Below are positions 57,035 to 64,000 of a stretch of 64,000 nt of DNA, one piece after another. Position 1 is the stretch's first letter; every line of letters begins with the position of its first letter. Position numbers and translations under genes: made by a program. Below the pieces are notes generated by a model that was given only the letters and a program-made list of their open reading frames with translations, did no database searches and had not been told where the DNA came from. The stretch lies in the NCBI RefSeq assembly GCF_013266755.1, contig NZ_JABRWJ010000004.1, positions 1-64,000 on the forward strand, read 5' to 3'. This DNA is from Pseudaquabacterium terrae. GTDB taxonomy: Bacteria; Pseudomonadota; Gammaproteobacteria; Burkholderiales; Burkholderiaceae_C.

Positions 57035-57767
57035 CTTCGAGGCGGCTCGCCAGGCGCTGCGGCAGGTCGGCGGCGCGGATCTTCGCGCCGGCCGCCTCGT
57101 GGTCGTAGGGCACGCGGTGGTAGGTGATGCTGTGCTCGGCGTCGTCGAAGATCGCGTACGCCGCGGCGGGGTTGCCGTCGCGCGGCTGGCCGGCCGAGCC
57201 GGGGATGATCAGCCACTGGCGGTGCGGCGGCACCGGGATCGCGACGCCCGGCGTCGGCACGAAATCGCCGCACTTGCCGACGCTCGACAGGTGGTAGAGC
57301 TTGGGCTCGTGCATGTGGCCGCAGAAGGTGTAGCGGCAGCGCGTGGCATGCAGGCTGCGCACGGCGTCGGTGCGGCCGACGATGTACTCCCACTCCGACG
57401 GTGCCCAGGCGTTGGCATGCACATAGAGCCGGTCACCCTGCTGCTGCTGCAGTGGCAGCGACGCGAGGAAATCGATCTGCGCCGCATCGAGCTGGTTGCG
57501 GGTCCATTCGACGACCCGGCGCGGCTCGGGCCGCATCGTCGCCGTCGGGCCGAGCACGACGGCCCGGTCGTGGTTGCCCTGCACCGCCAGCGCGCCGCCG
57601 CGCACCAGCGCGCGCACCTCGTCGACGACCCAGCCCGGATCGGCGCCGTAGCCGACGAAGTCGCCGAGCAGCACATAGGCTTGCGCGCCGTGCGCGTGCG
57701 CGTGCTCGAGCACGGCCTCGACGGCCTCGCGGTTGGCATGCAGGTCGGACAACAGCGCAGTTTTCAT
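57024..57767 (-). CDS. Calcineurin-like metallophosphoesterase (DevR/MJ0936-like family)
   Basis: The 247-residue protein has the complete two-metal motif set: DLHAN (SDLHANREA), GDFVGYG, GNHD, and GHMHEP. It may be a protein phosphatase or a cyclic-nucleotide phosphodiesterase; the motifs do not decide. It precedes the kinase/Usp gene with an 11-base overlap, which suggests translational coupling and a matched kinase/phosphatase pair. It ends the run of leftward genes between argF and ompA-like. Confidence 0.9.
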   Translation of the reverse strand: MKTALLSDLHANREAVEAVLEHAHAHGAQAYVLLGDFVGYGADPGWVVDEVRALVRGGALAVQGNHDRAVVLGPTATMRPEPRRVVEWTRNQLDAAQIDFLASLPLQQQQGDRLYVHANAWAPSEWEYIVGRTDAVRSLHATRCRYTFCGHMHEPKLYHLSSVGKCGDFVPTPGVAIPVPPHRQWLIIPGSAGQPRDGNPAAAYAIFDDAEHSITYHRVPYDHEAAGAKIRAADLPQRLASRLEDGQ

Positions 57768-57792
57768 GGCCTGCCCGGCGCGCCGGGGAATG

Positions 57793-58704
57793 TCAGCCGA
57801 TGCGGCCCAGCAGAAGGTACTCCATCAGCGCCTTCTGCACATGCATGCGGTTCTCGGCCTCGTCCCAGACCACGGATTGCGGCCCGTCGATGACCTCGGC
57901 GCTGACTTCCTCGCCGCGGTGCGCCGGCAGGCAGTGCATGAACACCGCGTCACCTTGCGCCAGCGACATCATTTGCGTGTCGACGCACCAGTCGGCGAAG
58001 GCCTTGCTGCGGGTTTCGCCCTCGGCCTCGTAGCCCATGCTGGTCCAGACGTCGGTGGTCACCAGGTGTGCGCCTTCGCAGGCGGCGAACGGGCTCTTGA
58101 AGACCTTCAGGCAGTCGGGGTTCGACACGCCGGCGGCCACCGGGTCGAGCTCGAAGCCGCTGGGCGTGCTGACGTGCAGCGTGAAGCCGAGGATGTCGGC
58201 CGCCTGCAGCCAGGTGTTGGCCATGTTGTTGCCGTCGCCGACCCAGGCCACCGTCTTGCCGCGAATGTCCCCGCGATGCTCGATGAAGGTGAACAGGTCT
58301 GCCAGGATCTGGCACGGGTGGAACTCGTTGGTCAGCCCGTTGATCACCGGCACCCGCGAATGCGCGGCGAAGGCCTCGATCTTGGTCTGCTCGTAGGTGC
58401 GGATCATCACCAGGTCGACCATGCGGCTGATGACGCGCGCGGTGTCCTCGATCGGCTCGGCTCGGCCGAGCTGCGTGCCGCTGCTGGTCAGGTTCACGAC
58501 AGAGCCGCCCATCTGGTACATGCCGGCCTCGAAGCTGACGCGGGTGCGCGTGCTGGCCTTCTCGAAGATCATCGCCAGCGTGCGGTCGGCCAGCGGCGTG
58601 TAGCGCTCGTAGTTCTTGAAGCGCGTCTTGATGACCGCGCTGCGCCGGAACAGGTACTCGTACTCCTCGGCCCTGAAATCCTTGAACTGCAGGTAGTGCT
58701 TCAT
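57793..58704 (-). CDS. argF: Ornithine carbamoyltransferase
   Basis: ArgF converts ornithine and carbamoyl phosphate to citrulline in arginine synthesis. The 303-residue protein has STRTR (51-55) for carbamoyl phosphate, HPCQ (129-132) and HCLP (257-260), all intact. I use ATG 58704 because MKHYLQFKDF is the family start; an in-frame ATG at 58725 overlaps the argD stop as ATGA and would add seven residues. It is second in the argD-argF operon. Confidence 0.97.
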   Translation of the reverse strand: MKHYLQFKDFRAEEYEYLFRRSAVIKTRFKNYERYTPLADRTLAMIFEKASTRTRVSFEAGMYQMGGSVVNLTSSGTQLGRAEPIEDTARVISRMVDLVMIRTYEQTKIEAFAAHSRVPVINGLTNEFHPCQILADLFTFIEHRGDIRGKTVAWVGDGNNMANTWLQAADILGFTLHVSTPSGFELDPVAAGVSNPDCLKVFKSPFAACEGAHLVTTDVWTSMGYEAEGETRSKAFADWCVDTQMMSLAQGDAVFMHCLPAHRGEEVSAEVIDGPQSVVWDEAENRMHVQKALMEYLLLGRIG

Positions 58705-58721
58705 CAGGCTGTTTCCCGGCT

Positions 58722-59906
58722 TCATGCGGGGGACTTCAGGAAGTCCCGCACCAGCGGGACCAGGCGCTTGACGATCTGATCGGCGTCGTCGGCGGACAGC
58801 ACCAGCGCCGGCAGCAGCCGGATCACGCTGTCGGCGGTGACACTGATCAGCAGGCCCGCCTCCTTCGCCGCGCGGCCGAGCAACTCGTTGCACGGGCGGT
58901 CGAGCTGCACGCCGAGCATCAGGCCCTGGCCGCGGATCTCGATGAAGCCGGGCAGGTCTTGCAGCCCAGTGGTCAGGCCGGCCTTGATGCGCTCGCCCAT
59001 CGCCGCGGCATTCGCCAGCAGACCGTCCTCTTCCATGATGCGCAGCGTCTCGACGCCGGCGCGCATCGCCAGCGGGTTGCCGCCGAAGGTGGTGCCGTGG
59101 TTGCCGGGGCCGAGCACGTCCTTCGCGCGCGGGCCGGCGACGATCGCGCCGATCGGCACGCCCGAGCCCAGGCCCTTGGCCAGCGGCATCACGTCCGGCA
59201 CGATGCCGGCCCACTGGTGCGCGAACCACTTGCCGGTGCGGCCGATGCCGCACTGCACTTCGTCGAGCATCAGCAGCCAGTCGTTGTCGTCGCACACCGC
59301 GCGCAGCTCGCGCAGCGTATCGACGCGCGTCGGGTTGATGCCGCCTTCGCCCTGGATGGTCTCGAGGAACACGGCGACGACGTTCTTGTTGGTGCGCGCG
59401 ACCTCGCGCACCTTCTCGATGTCGTTCAGCGGCAAGCGCACGAAGCCTTCGACCAGCGGCTCGAAGCCCTTCTGGATCTTCGGATTGCCGGTCGCCGACA
59501 GCGTGGCGATCGAGCGGCCGTGGAAGGCCTTGTCGTAGACGATGATCTCGGGCCGCTCGATGCCCTTGTCATGGCCGAACTTGCGCGCAATCTTCAGCGC
59601 GCCTTCGTTGGCCTCGAGGCCGCTGTTGCAGAAGAACGCGGCCGACAGGCCCGAGAGCCCGCACAGCTTGGCGGCCAACGCCTCCTGCAGCGGCGCCTGG
59701 TAGTAGTTCGAGCAATGGATCAGCCTGGCGACCTGGTCCTGCAGCGCCGGCACCAGCTTCGGGTGCGCATGGCCCAGCGTATTGACAGCGATGCCGGCCA
59801 GTGCGTCGAGGTATTCGCGGCCCTCGGTATCCCAGACGCGACAGCCTCGGCCGTGCGACAGCGCGAACGGCAGTCGGGCATAGGTGTTCATCAGGTGCGA
59901 GGTCAT
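58722..59906 (-). CDS. argD: Acetylornithine aminotransferase
   Basis: ArgD transfers the amino group to N-acetylglutamate semialdehyde (and also acts in lysine synthesis) using PLP. The 394 residues include LDEVQCG (D215) and the PLP lysine K244 in PLAKGLGSGVPIGA, with FFCNSGLEANEGALK at 91-105. The gene is read leftward into argF. ATG 59906 gives the normal N-terminus; longer frames cross the divergent DUF3579 gene. The 234-base gap on its upstream side holds both promoters. Confidence 0.97.
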   Translation of the reverse strand: MTSHLMNTYARLPFALSHGRGCRVWDTEGREYLDALAGIAVNTLGHAHPKLVPALQDQVARLIHCSNYYQAPLQEALAAKLCGLSGLSAAFFCNSGLEANEGALKIARKFGHDKGIERPEIIVYDKAFHGRSIATLSATGNPKIQKGFEPLVEGFVRLPLNDIEKVREVARTNKNVVAVFLETIQGEGGINPTRVDTLRELRAVCDDNDWLLMLDEVQCGIGRTGKWFAHQWAGIVPDVMPLAKGLGSGVPIGAIVAGPRAKDVLGPGNHGTTFGGNPLAMRAGVETLRIMEEDGLLANAAAMGERIKAGLTTGLQDLPGFIEIRGQGLMLGVQLDRPCNELLGRAAKEAGLLISVTADSVIRLLPALVLSADDADQIVKRLVPLVRDFLKSPA

Positions 59907-60140
59907 CGACGCGGCTCCATCGGGTGCGGTGAGGTGGAATGAAGAAGGCCGGCGATCGTCCCCGAAGGGCAAAACGCCGGCCTGCTGGGGTGTCGATTCT
60001 AAACAGCGGCCTTTTGCGCTCGCGCGTCGCGTGAACGATGCGGCGGCCTGGTCAGGATGCGCATGCTGCGGCGCAGCACATCCGCGGCACAATACGCGTT
60101 TTGCCCGCACGGGCCGCCCTTGCAGTAACCCGCGTCCCGC

Positions 60141-60488
60141 ATGTCCGCTCCGGCTCCCCCCAAGCGCGAACTCTTCATCCAGGGCATCACCCGCAGCGGT
60201 CGGGCCTTTCGTCCCAGCGACTGGGCCGAGCGCCTGGCTGGCGCCTTGTCGAGCTTTCGCCCCGGTGGCGTGCAGCGCGGGCCCGCAGCGCACATCGGCT
60301 ATTCGCCGTACTGCGTGCCACGCATCATCGACGGCGTGAAATGCGTGATCGTCAACGAGGCGCTGCGCGGCATCGAGCCGATGGCCTGGGACTTCGTGAT
60401 GAACTTCGCCCGCGACAACGAGCTGCAGGTGATCGAGGCCTGCCTGCTGCCGGACGTGGCGCCATCACCCGGTCCACGCCCGGAATGA
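60141..60488 (+). CDS. DUF3579 family protein
   Basis: The 115-residue protein belongs to DUF3579 by eye (ELFIQGITRSGRAFRPSDWAERL, YSPYCVPRIIDGVKCVIVNEAL). The family is nearly confined to beta- and gammaproteobacteria and commonly adjoins argD/argF, as here, but no function is known. It is divergent from argD, and CACAATACGCG at 60088-60098 is a plausible -10 region. A terminator follows directly. Confidence 0.9.
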   Translation: MSAPAPPKRELFIQGITRSGRAFRPSDWAERLAGALSSFRPGGVQRGPAAHIGYSPYCVPRIIDGVKCVIVNEALRGIEPMAWDFVMNFARDNELQVIEACLLPDVAPSPGPRPE

Positions 60489-60490
60489 CA

Positions 60491-60512
60491 AAGGCCCGCT
60501 TGCGCGGGCCTT
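60491..60512. terminator. Bidirectional intrinsic terminator
   Basis: AAGGCCCGC (60491-60499) pairs perfectly with GCGGGCCTT (60504-60512) across a four-base loop. It lies between the convergent DUF3579 and rpsT genes and is preceded by AAs and followed by T-rich sequence on the + strand. Confidence 0.85.
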
Positions 60513-60534
60513 GTCTGCTCATCCGGAAGTTGAC

Positions 60535-60852
60535 TCAGGCAGCTGCTGCAGACAGCGCCTTGATCTTGGCGGCCAGGCGGCTCTTGTGGCGCGCGGCCTT
60601 GTTCTTGTGGAAGATGCCCTTGTCGGCGACCGAATCGATCACCGGCTGGGCGGCCTTGAAGAGGTCGGCCGGAGCGGCCTTGTCGCCACCGGCGAGGGCC
60701 TTGTCGAGGGCCTTCTGCACGTTCTTGATGACGGTGCGGAAGTGCGAACGCAGCGAAGTGTTCTGCGCGTTGAGCTTGACGTCCTGGCGGGCGCGCTTGC
60801 GGCCCGAAGCGAGGCGGACGGTTTTCTTTTTGGCTTTGGAGGAGGTTGCCAT
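60535..60852 (-). CDS. rpsT: Small-subunit ribosomal protein S20
   Basis: The 105-residue protein has the basic N-terminus [20 protein letters not shown] and the S20 helical region ([34 protein letters not shown]). It binds 16S rRNA early in assembly. It is somewhat longer than the usual 86-88 residues because of its C-terminus (KALSAAAA) and a longer middle. It is transcribed alone from its own promoter toward a strong terminator. Confidence 0.97.
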   Translation of the reverse strand: MATSSKAKKKTVRLASGRKRARQDVKLNAQNTSLRSHFRTVIKNVQKALDKALAGGDKAAPADLFKAAQPVIDSVADKGIFHKNKAARHKSRLAAKIKALSAAAA

Positions 60853-60896
60853 ATTGCGTGTGGCCAAGTATTCGGCCCGGATGAGCAAAGACCGCG

Positions 60897-60924
60897 AGTA
60901 TAGCATTGCGGCCCTCGGCGTCCA
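60897..60924 (-). promoter_or_regulatory. rpsT promoter with extended -10
   Basis: On the minus strand, TGGACG (60924-60919), 16 bases, then TATACT (60902-60897) preceded directly by TGC, an extended -10 element. Transcription would start near 60890, giving a leader of about 38 bases. It lies in the 90-base gap that also serves the divergent murJ. Confidence 0.75.
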
Positions 60925-60942
60925 TGCCAGCAGCCCCACGCG

Positions 60943-62508
60943 ATGAACCTCTTCAAGGCCGCCTTCTCGATCTCCGCCTTCACGCTGCTGTCGCGCATCA
61001 CCGGATTGGTGCGCGATGCGGTCAACGCGGCGCTGTTCGGCACCTCGGCGACGATGGATGCGTTCTGGATCGCCTTTCGCATCCCGAACCTGCTGCGGCG
61101 GCTGTTCGCCGAAGGGGCGTTCTCGCAGGCCTTCGTGCCGCTGCTGGCCGCCACCCGCGCCGAGCACGGCGATGCGCCCACCAAGGCCTTGATCGACGCC
61201 GTCGCGACGGTGATGGCCTGGGCGCTGCTGCTCACCTGCGCGCTCGGCATCGTCGCCGCGCCGGTGCTGGTCTGGCTGCTGGCTTCGGGCTTCGACCCCG
61301 CGACGACCGACGCCGCGGTGCTGATGACGCGCTGGATGTTCCCGTACATCGGCTGCATGTCGATGGTCGCGCTGGCCTCGGGGGTGCTGAACACCTGGCG
61401 GCGGTTCGCGGTGCCGGCCTTCACGCCGGTGCTGCTGAACCTGTCGATGATCGCCGCCGCGTGGTGGCTGGTACCGGTGTTCGAGCGGCGCGGCATCGAG
61501 CCGGTGTATGCGCTCGCCGCCGGCGTGATGATCGGCGGCGTGCTGCAGCTTGCGCTGCAGGTGCCGGCGCTCTTGCGCATCGCGGCGCTGCCGCGCATCG
61601 GCCTGAGCGGGTCGGGGCTGCGTGCCGCCTGGGCGCATCCGGGGGTCACCCAGATCCTCGGCAAGATGGGGCCGGCGGTGCTCGGCGTGTCGGTCGCGCA
61701 GCTGTCGCTGATGATCAACTCGCAGATCGCCTCCTGGCTCGGCGCCGGCGCGGTGTCGACGCTGGTGTACGCCGACCGGCTGATGGAGCTGCCCACCGCG
61801 CTGCTGGGCGTGGCGTTCGGCGTCGTGTTGACGCCCCAGCTGTCGTCGGCGCAGGCGAAGCAGGACTGGGACGGATATTCCGGCCTGCTCGACTGGGGCC
61901 TGCGCATGGTGCTGCTGCTGGCGCTGCCCTGCGCTGCGGCGCTGCTGGTCTTCGCCGAGCCGCTGGTCGCGACGCTGTTCCACCGCGGCGCCTTCGACGC
62001 GAAAGCAGTGCAACTGACGTCGTTCGCGGTGATGGGCTATGGCATCGGCCTGCTCGGGCTGGTTGGCGTCAAGATCGCCGCGCCGGGCTACTACGCGCGC
62101 CAGGACATGAAGACGCCGATGCGCATCGGCATCGCGGTGATGCTGCTGACGCAGGTTTTCAATGCGCTGCTCGTGCCGTGGCTCGGCGTCGCCGCGCTGG
62201 CGCTGTCGATCGGGCTGGCCGCCACCGTCAACGCCGGCTGGCTGCTGCACGGGCTGCATCGCCAGCGGCTGTGGCGCCCGACGGCCGGCTGGCTCGCTTT
62301 CGCGCTGCGCGTGCTGCTGGCCAGCACGCTGATGGGCGCCGGCCTGGCCGTCGCCGCCCGCCGCATCGACTGGGTCGCGCTCGGCGCGCACGAGCTGCAG
62401 CGCGCCGGCGCGATGGCGCTGGCCATCGGGATCGCAGTGCTCGTCTACTTCGCGGTGTTGACGCTCAGCGGCATGAAACTGCGCGAACTGCTGCGCCGGC
62501 GCGTCTAG
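60943..62508 (+). CDS. murJ: Lipid II flippase MurJ
   Basis: MurJ flips the peptidoglycan precursor lipid II across the inner membrane. The 521-residue protein starts [26 protein letters not shown], the family signature, and has the expected 14 membrane helices with [17 protein letters not shown]. The rpsT-murJ divergent arrangement is common in betaproteobacteria. The stop is 10 bases before the next gene. Confidence 0.96.
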   Translation: MNLFKAAFSISAFTLLSRITGLVRDAVNAALFGTSATMDAFWIAFRIPNLLRRLFAEGAFSQAFVPLLAATRAEHGDAPTKALIDAVATVMAWALLLTCALGIVAAPVLVWLLASGFDPATTDAAVLMTRWMFPYIGCMSMVALASGVLNTWRRFAVPAFTPVLLNLSMIAAAWWLVPVFERRGIEPVYALAAGVMIGGVLQLALQVPALLRIAALPRIGLSGSGLRAAWAHPGVTQILGKMGPAVLGVSVAQLSLMINSQIASWLGAGAVSTLVYADRLMELPTALLGVAFGVVLTPQLSSAQAKQDWDGYSGLLDWGLRMVLLLALPCAAALLVFAEPLVATLFHRGAFDAKAVQLTSFAVMGYGIGLLGLVGVKIAAPGYYARQDMKTPMRIGIAVMLLTQVFNALLVPWLGVAALALSIGLAATVNAGWLLHGLHRQRLWRPTAGWLAFALRVLLASTLMGAGLAVAARRIDWVALGAHELQRAGAMALAIGIAVLVYFAVLTLSGMKLRELLRRRV

Positions 62509-62518
62509 ACTCGGCCTG

Positions 62519-63385
62519 ATGAAGCACCTGCCGCTGCAGGCGCCGACGGCGCTGGAGTATTTCGCCGCGCTGGTCGCCGAGGACGACGGCTTCGCGCTGC
62601 TGGAAGCGGCCATCGCCATCGCGCAGGACGAATACCCGCAGCTCGATCCGCAATCGGTGCTGGCCGAGATCGACGGGTTGGCCGCGCGGCTGAAGCGCCG
62701 GCTGGCCGCCGATGCGCCGCCGATGCAGCGGCTGCGCGCGCTGAACCACTTCTTCTTCGAGGAGCTGGGCTTCGCCGGCAACATCAACGACTACTACGAC
62801 CGCCGCAACAGCTACCTCAACGATGTGCTGCAGACGCGGCGCGGCATCCCGATCACGCTGGCGCTGCTGTTCGCCGAGCTGGCCTCGCAGGTCGGCCTGA
62901 CGGCCAAGGGCATCTCCTTTCCGGGGCACTTCCTCGTCAAGCTGCGCATGCCGCAGGGCGAGGTGGTGATCGACGCCTTCAGCGGCCGCTCGCTGTCGCG
63001 CGAGGACCTCGACGAGCGCCTCGCGCCGTACCGCAAGCGCCACGGCCTGGTCGGCGACTTCGACACGCCGCTGGGCCTGTTCCTGCAGGCGGCGGCGCCG
63101 CGCGACGTCGTCTCGCGCATGCTGCGCAACCTGAAGGAGATCCACCGCAGCAGCGCCGACTGGCCGCGGCTACTGGCAGTGCAGCAGCGCCTGGTGCTGC
63201 TGCTGCCCGGGGCGATCGACGAGCGGCGTGACCGCGGGCTGGCGTGGGCCGAGCTGGGCCGGGCCGACGGAGCCATCGAAGACCTCGAGGCCTATCTGCA
63301 GCAGCGCCCGGATGCCGACGACGCCGCCGAGCTGCGCGAGCAGCTGCTCGCGCTGCGCCGCGCCGGCCGGCCACGGCTCCATTGA
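62519..63385 (+). CDS. SirB1-type protein (transglutaminase-like plus tetratricopeptide region)
   Basis: The 288-residue protein contains a SirB1/transglutaminase-like domain (about 40-180; [29 protein letters not shown] and [13 protein letters not shown]), with [12 protein letters not shown] carrying a conserved His. TPR-like helices fill the C-terminus (about 200-285). The usual catalytic Cys is not evident, as in other members, so it may be non-catalytic. It is cotranscribed with murJ, which is typical for the order. Confidence 0.88.
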   Translation: MKHLPLQAPTALEYFAALVAEDDGFALLEAAIAIAQDEYPQLDPQSVLAEIDGLAARLKRRLAADAPPMQRLRALNHFFFEELGFAGNINDYYDRRNSYLNDVLQTRRGIPITLALLFAELASQVGLTAKGISFPGHFLVKLRMPQGEVVIDAFSGRSLSREDLDERLAPYRKRHGLVGDFDTPLGLFLQAAAPRDVVSRMLRNLKEIHRSSADWPRLLAVQQRLVLLLPGAIDERRDRGLAWAELGRADGAIEDLEAYLQQRPDADDAAELREQLLALRRAGRPRLH

Positions 63386-63482
63386 GGCCGTCCGGGGGCG
63401 CCGCGGTCGGCTCTTACAATGCGAAATTACGCCCGAAACAGGGCGATCCGCCGCCGGTGAGCATCGGCGGCCTCCGATCACG

Positions 63483-64000
63483 ATGAACCTCACCGCTGCC
63501 CAACGACAGACGCTGACCTGGCTCGCGCTCGCCGCCGGCGGCGCACTGCTGCTGTGGCTGCTGGCGCCGGTGCTGACGCCCTTCGTCGTCGGCGCGGTGC
63601 TGGCCTACGTGCTGCATCCGGCGGTGGAGAAGCTGGCCGCGCGCCGCGTGCCGCGCGTGGTGGCTGTGTTGCTGGTCGAGGTGCTGACGCTGCTGCTGGC
63701 ACTCGCGCTGATGCTGCTGCTGGTGCCGGTGCTGCTCAAGGAGCTGCCGCTGCTGAAAGCACAGATTCCGCCGCTGCTCGACCGGCTCGACCAGACGCTG
63801 GCGCCCTGGCTCGCGCAGTTCGGCATCCAGGTCAACCTCGATGTCGCGAGCCTGAAGGCCTGGCTGGCGCGCGTGCTCGACGCCAACATGGAAGACTGGC
63901 TGTCGACCGCCTTGAGCTCGGCGCGGCTCGGCGGCAGTGTGCTGCTGTCGTTGATCGGCAATGCGGTGCTGGTGCCGGTGGTGCTGTTCTACCTGCTGCT
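63483..64000 (+). CDS. AI-2E family transporter, truncated by the window edge
   Basis: The visible 172 residues start at ATG 63483 and hold four or more helices (about 11-31, 33-52, 61-84 and 150-172). LLWLLAPVLTPFVVGAVLAYVLHPAVEKL is typical of the AI-2 exporter / PerM family N-terminus, although many members are channel-like permeases with other roles. TACAAT at 63415-63420 is a likely -10. The gene continues beyond 64000. Confidence 0.9.
   Translation, partial: MNLTAAQRQTLTWLALAAGGALLLWLLAPVLTPFVVGAVLAYVLHPAVEKLAARRVPRVVAVLLVEVLTLLLALALMLLLVPVLLKELPLLKAQIPPLLDRLDQTLAPWLAQFGIQVNLDVASLKAWLARVLDANMEDWLSTALSSARLGGSVLLSLIGNAVLVPVVLFYLL

Overview
The window is GC-rich, gene-dense chromosomal DNA with short gaps and many 1-4 base start/stop overlaps. 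Gene content (DUF3579 next to argD-argF, rpsT divergent from murJ, kynBUA, tandem FliA-type chemoreceptors, an IntI1-like integrase) suggests a betaproteobacterium of the order Burkholderiales, most like the Rubrivivax/Leptothrix/Methylibium group. That placement is inference from gene content and style; no rRNA is present.

Bases 1-3759 form a chromosomal-type integron. A 386-residue integron integrase (intI, + strand) has all tyrosine-recombinase catalytic residues and the extra IntI-specific segment. To its left lie two leftward paralogous small genes, a candidate attI core, and a cassette array on the minus strand with three nearly identical 126-base attC sites. The cassettes hold a DUF4926-like protein, an apparently gene-less cassette, a four-helix membrane protein and the start of another. 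A perfect LexA-type box (CTGT-N8-ACAG) lies between intI and the leftward genes. intI overlaps the 5' end of dnaE2 (error-prone polymerase, ImuC) by 61 bases, so recombinase and mutagenic polymerase look like one SOS-controlled unit. No imuA or imuB is present between them or elsewhere in the window.

Bases 7-26.5 kb hold housekeeping and envelope genes: a YpfH-type hydrolase, an orphan periplasmic binding protein, yaaA, a prolyl-hydroxylase-like oxygenase, rhlE, a GGDEF/EAL protein, ettA, a DUF1800-DUF1501 exported pair followed by a large zinc metalloprotease lipoprotein, a PQQ-type beta-propeller dehydrogenase, and a LytS/LytR-type two-component pair.

Bases 26.6-41.7 kb hold three tandem chemoreceptors behind a FliA-type promoter, an aminopeptidase P, a type II NADH dehydrogenase, a QseBC-like two-component pair, a MocR-type regulator divergent from an osmC-paiB-GNAT cluster, a DUF2214/CWC pair, and a frameshifted merR coupled to an NTF2-like gene.

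Bases 41.8-57.8 kb hold secreted proteins (binding protein, lipase-like lipoprotein, beta-propeller lipoprotein carrying an in-frame palindromic repeat), a Do-type protease, then a leftward run kynB-kynU-kynA (tryptophan to anthranilate), a binding protein and a PAS histidine kinase. After these come YkgJ, DUF3052, an OmpA-family protein and a kinase/universal-stress fusion overlapping a metallophosphoesterase.

Bases 57.8-64 kb hold argD-argF, DUF3579, a shared terminator, rpsT, murJ, a SirB1-type protein and the start of an AI-2E-family permease that runs off the window.
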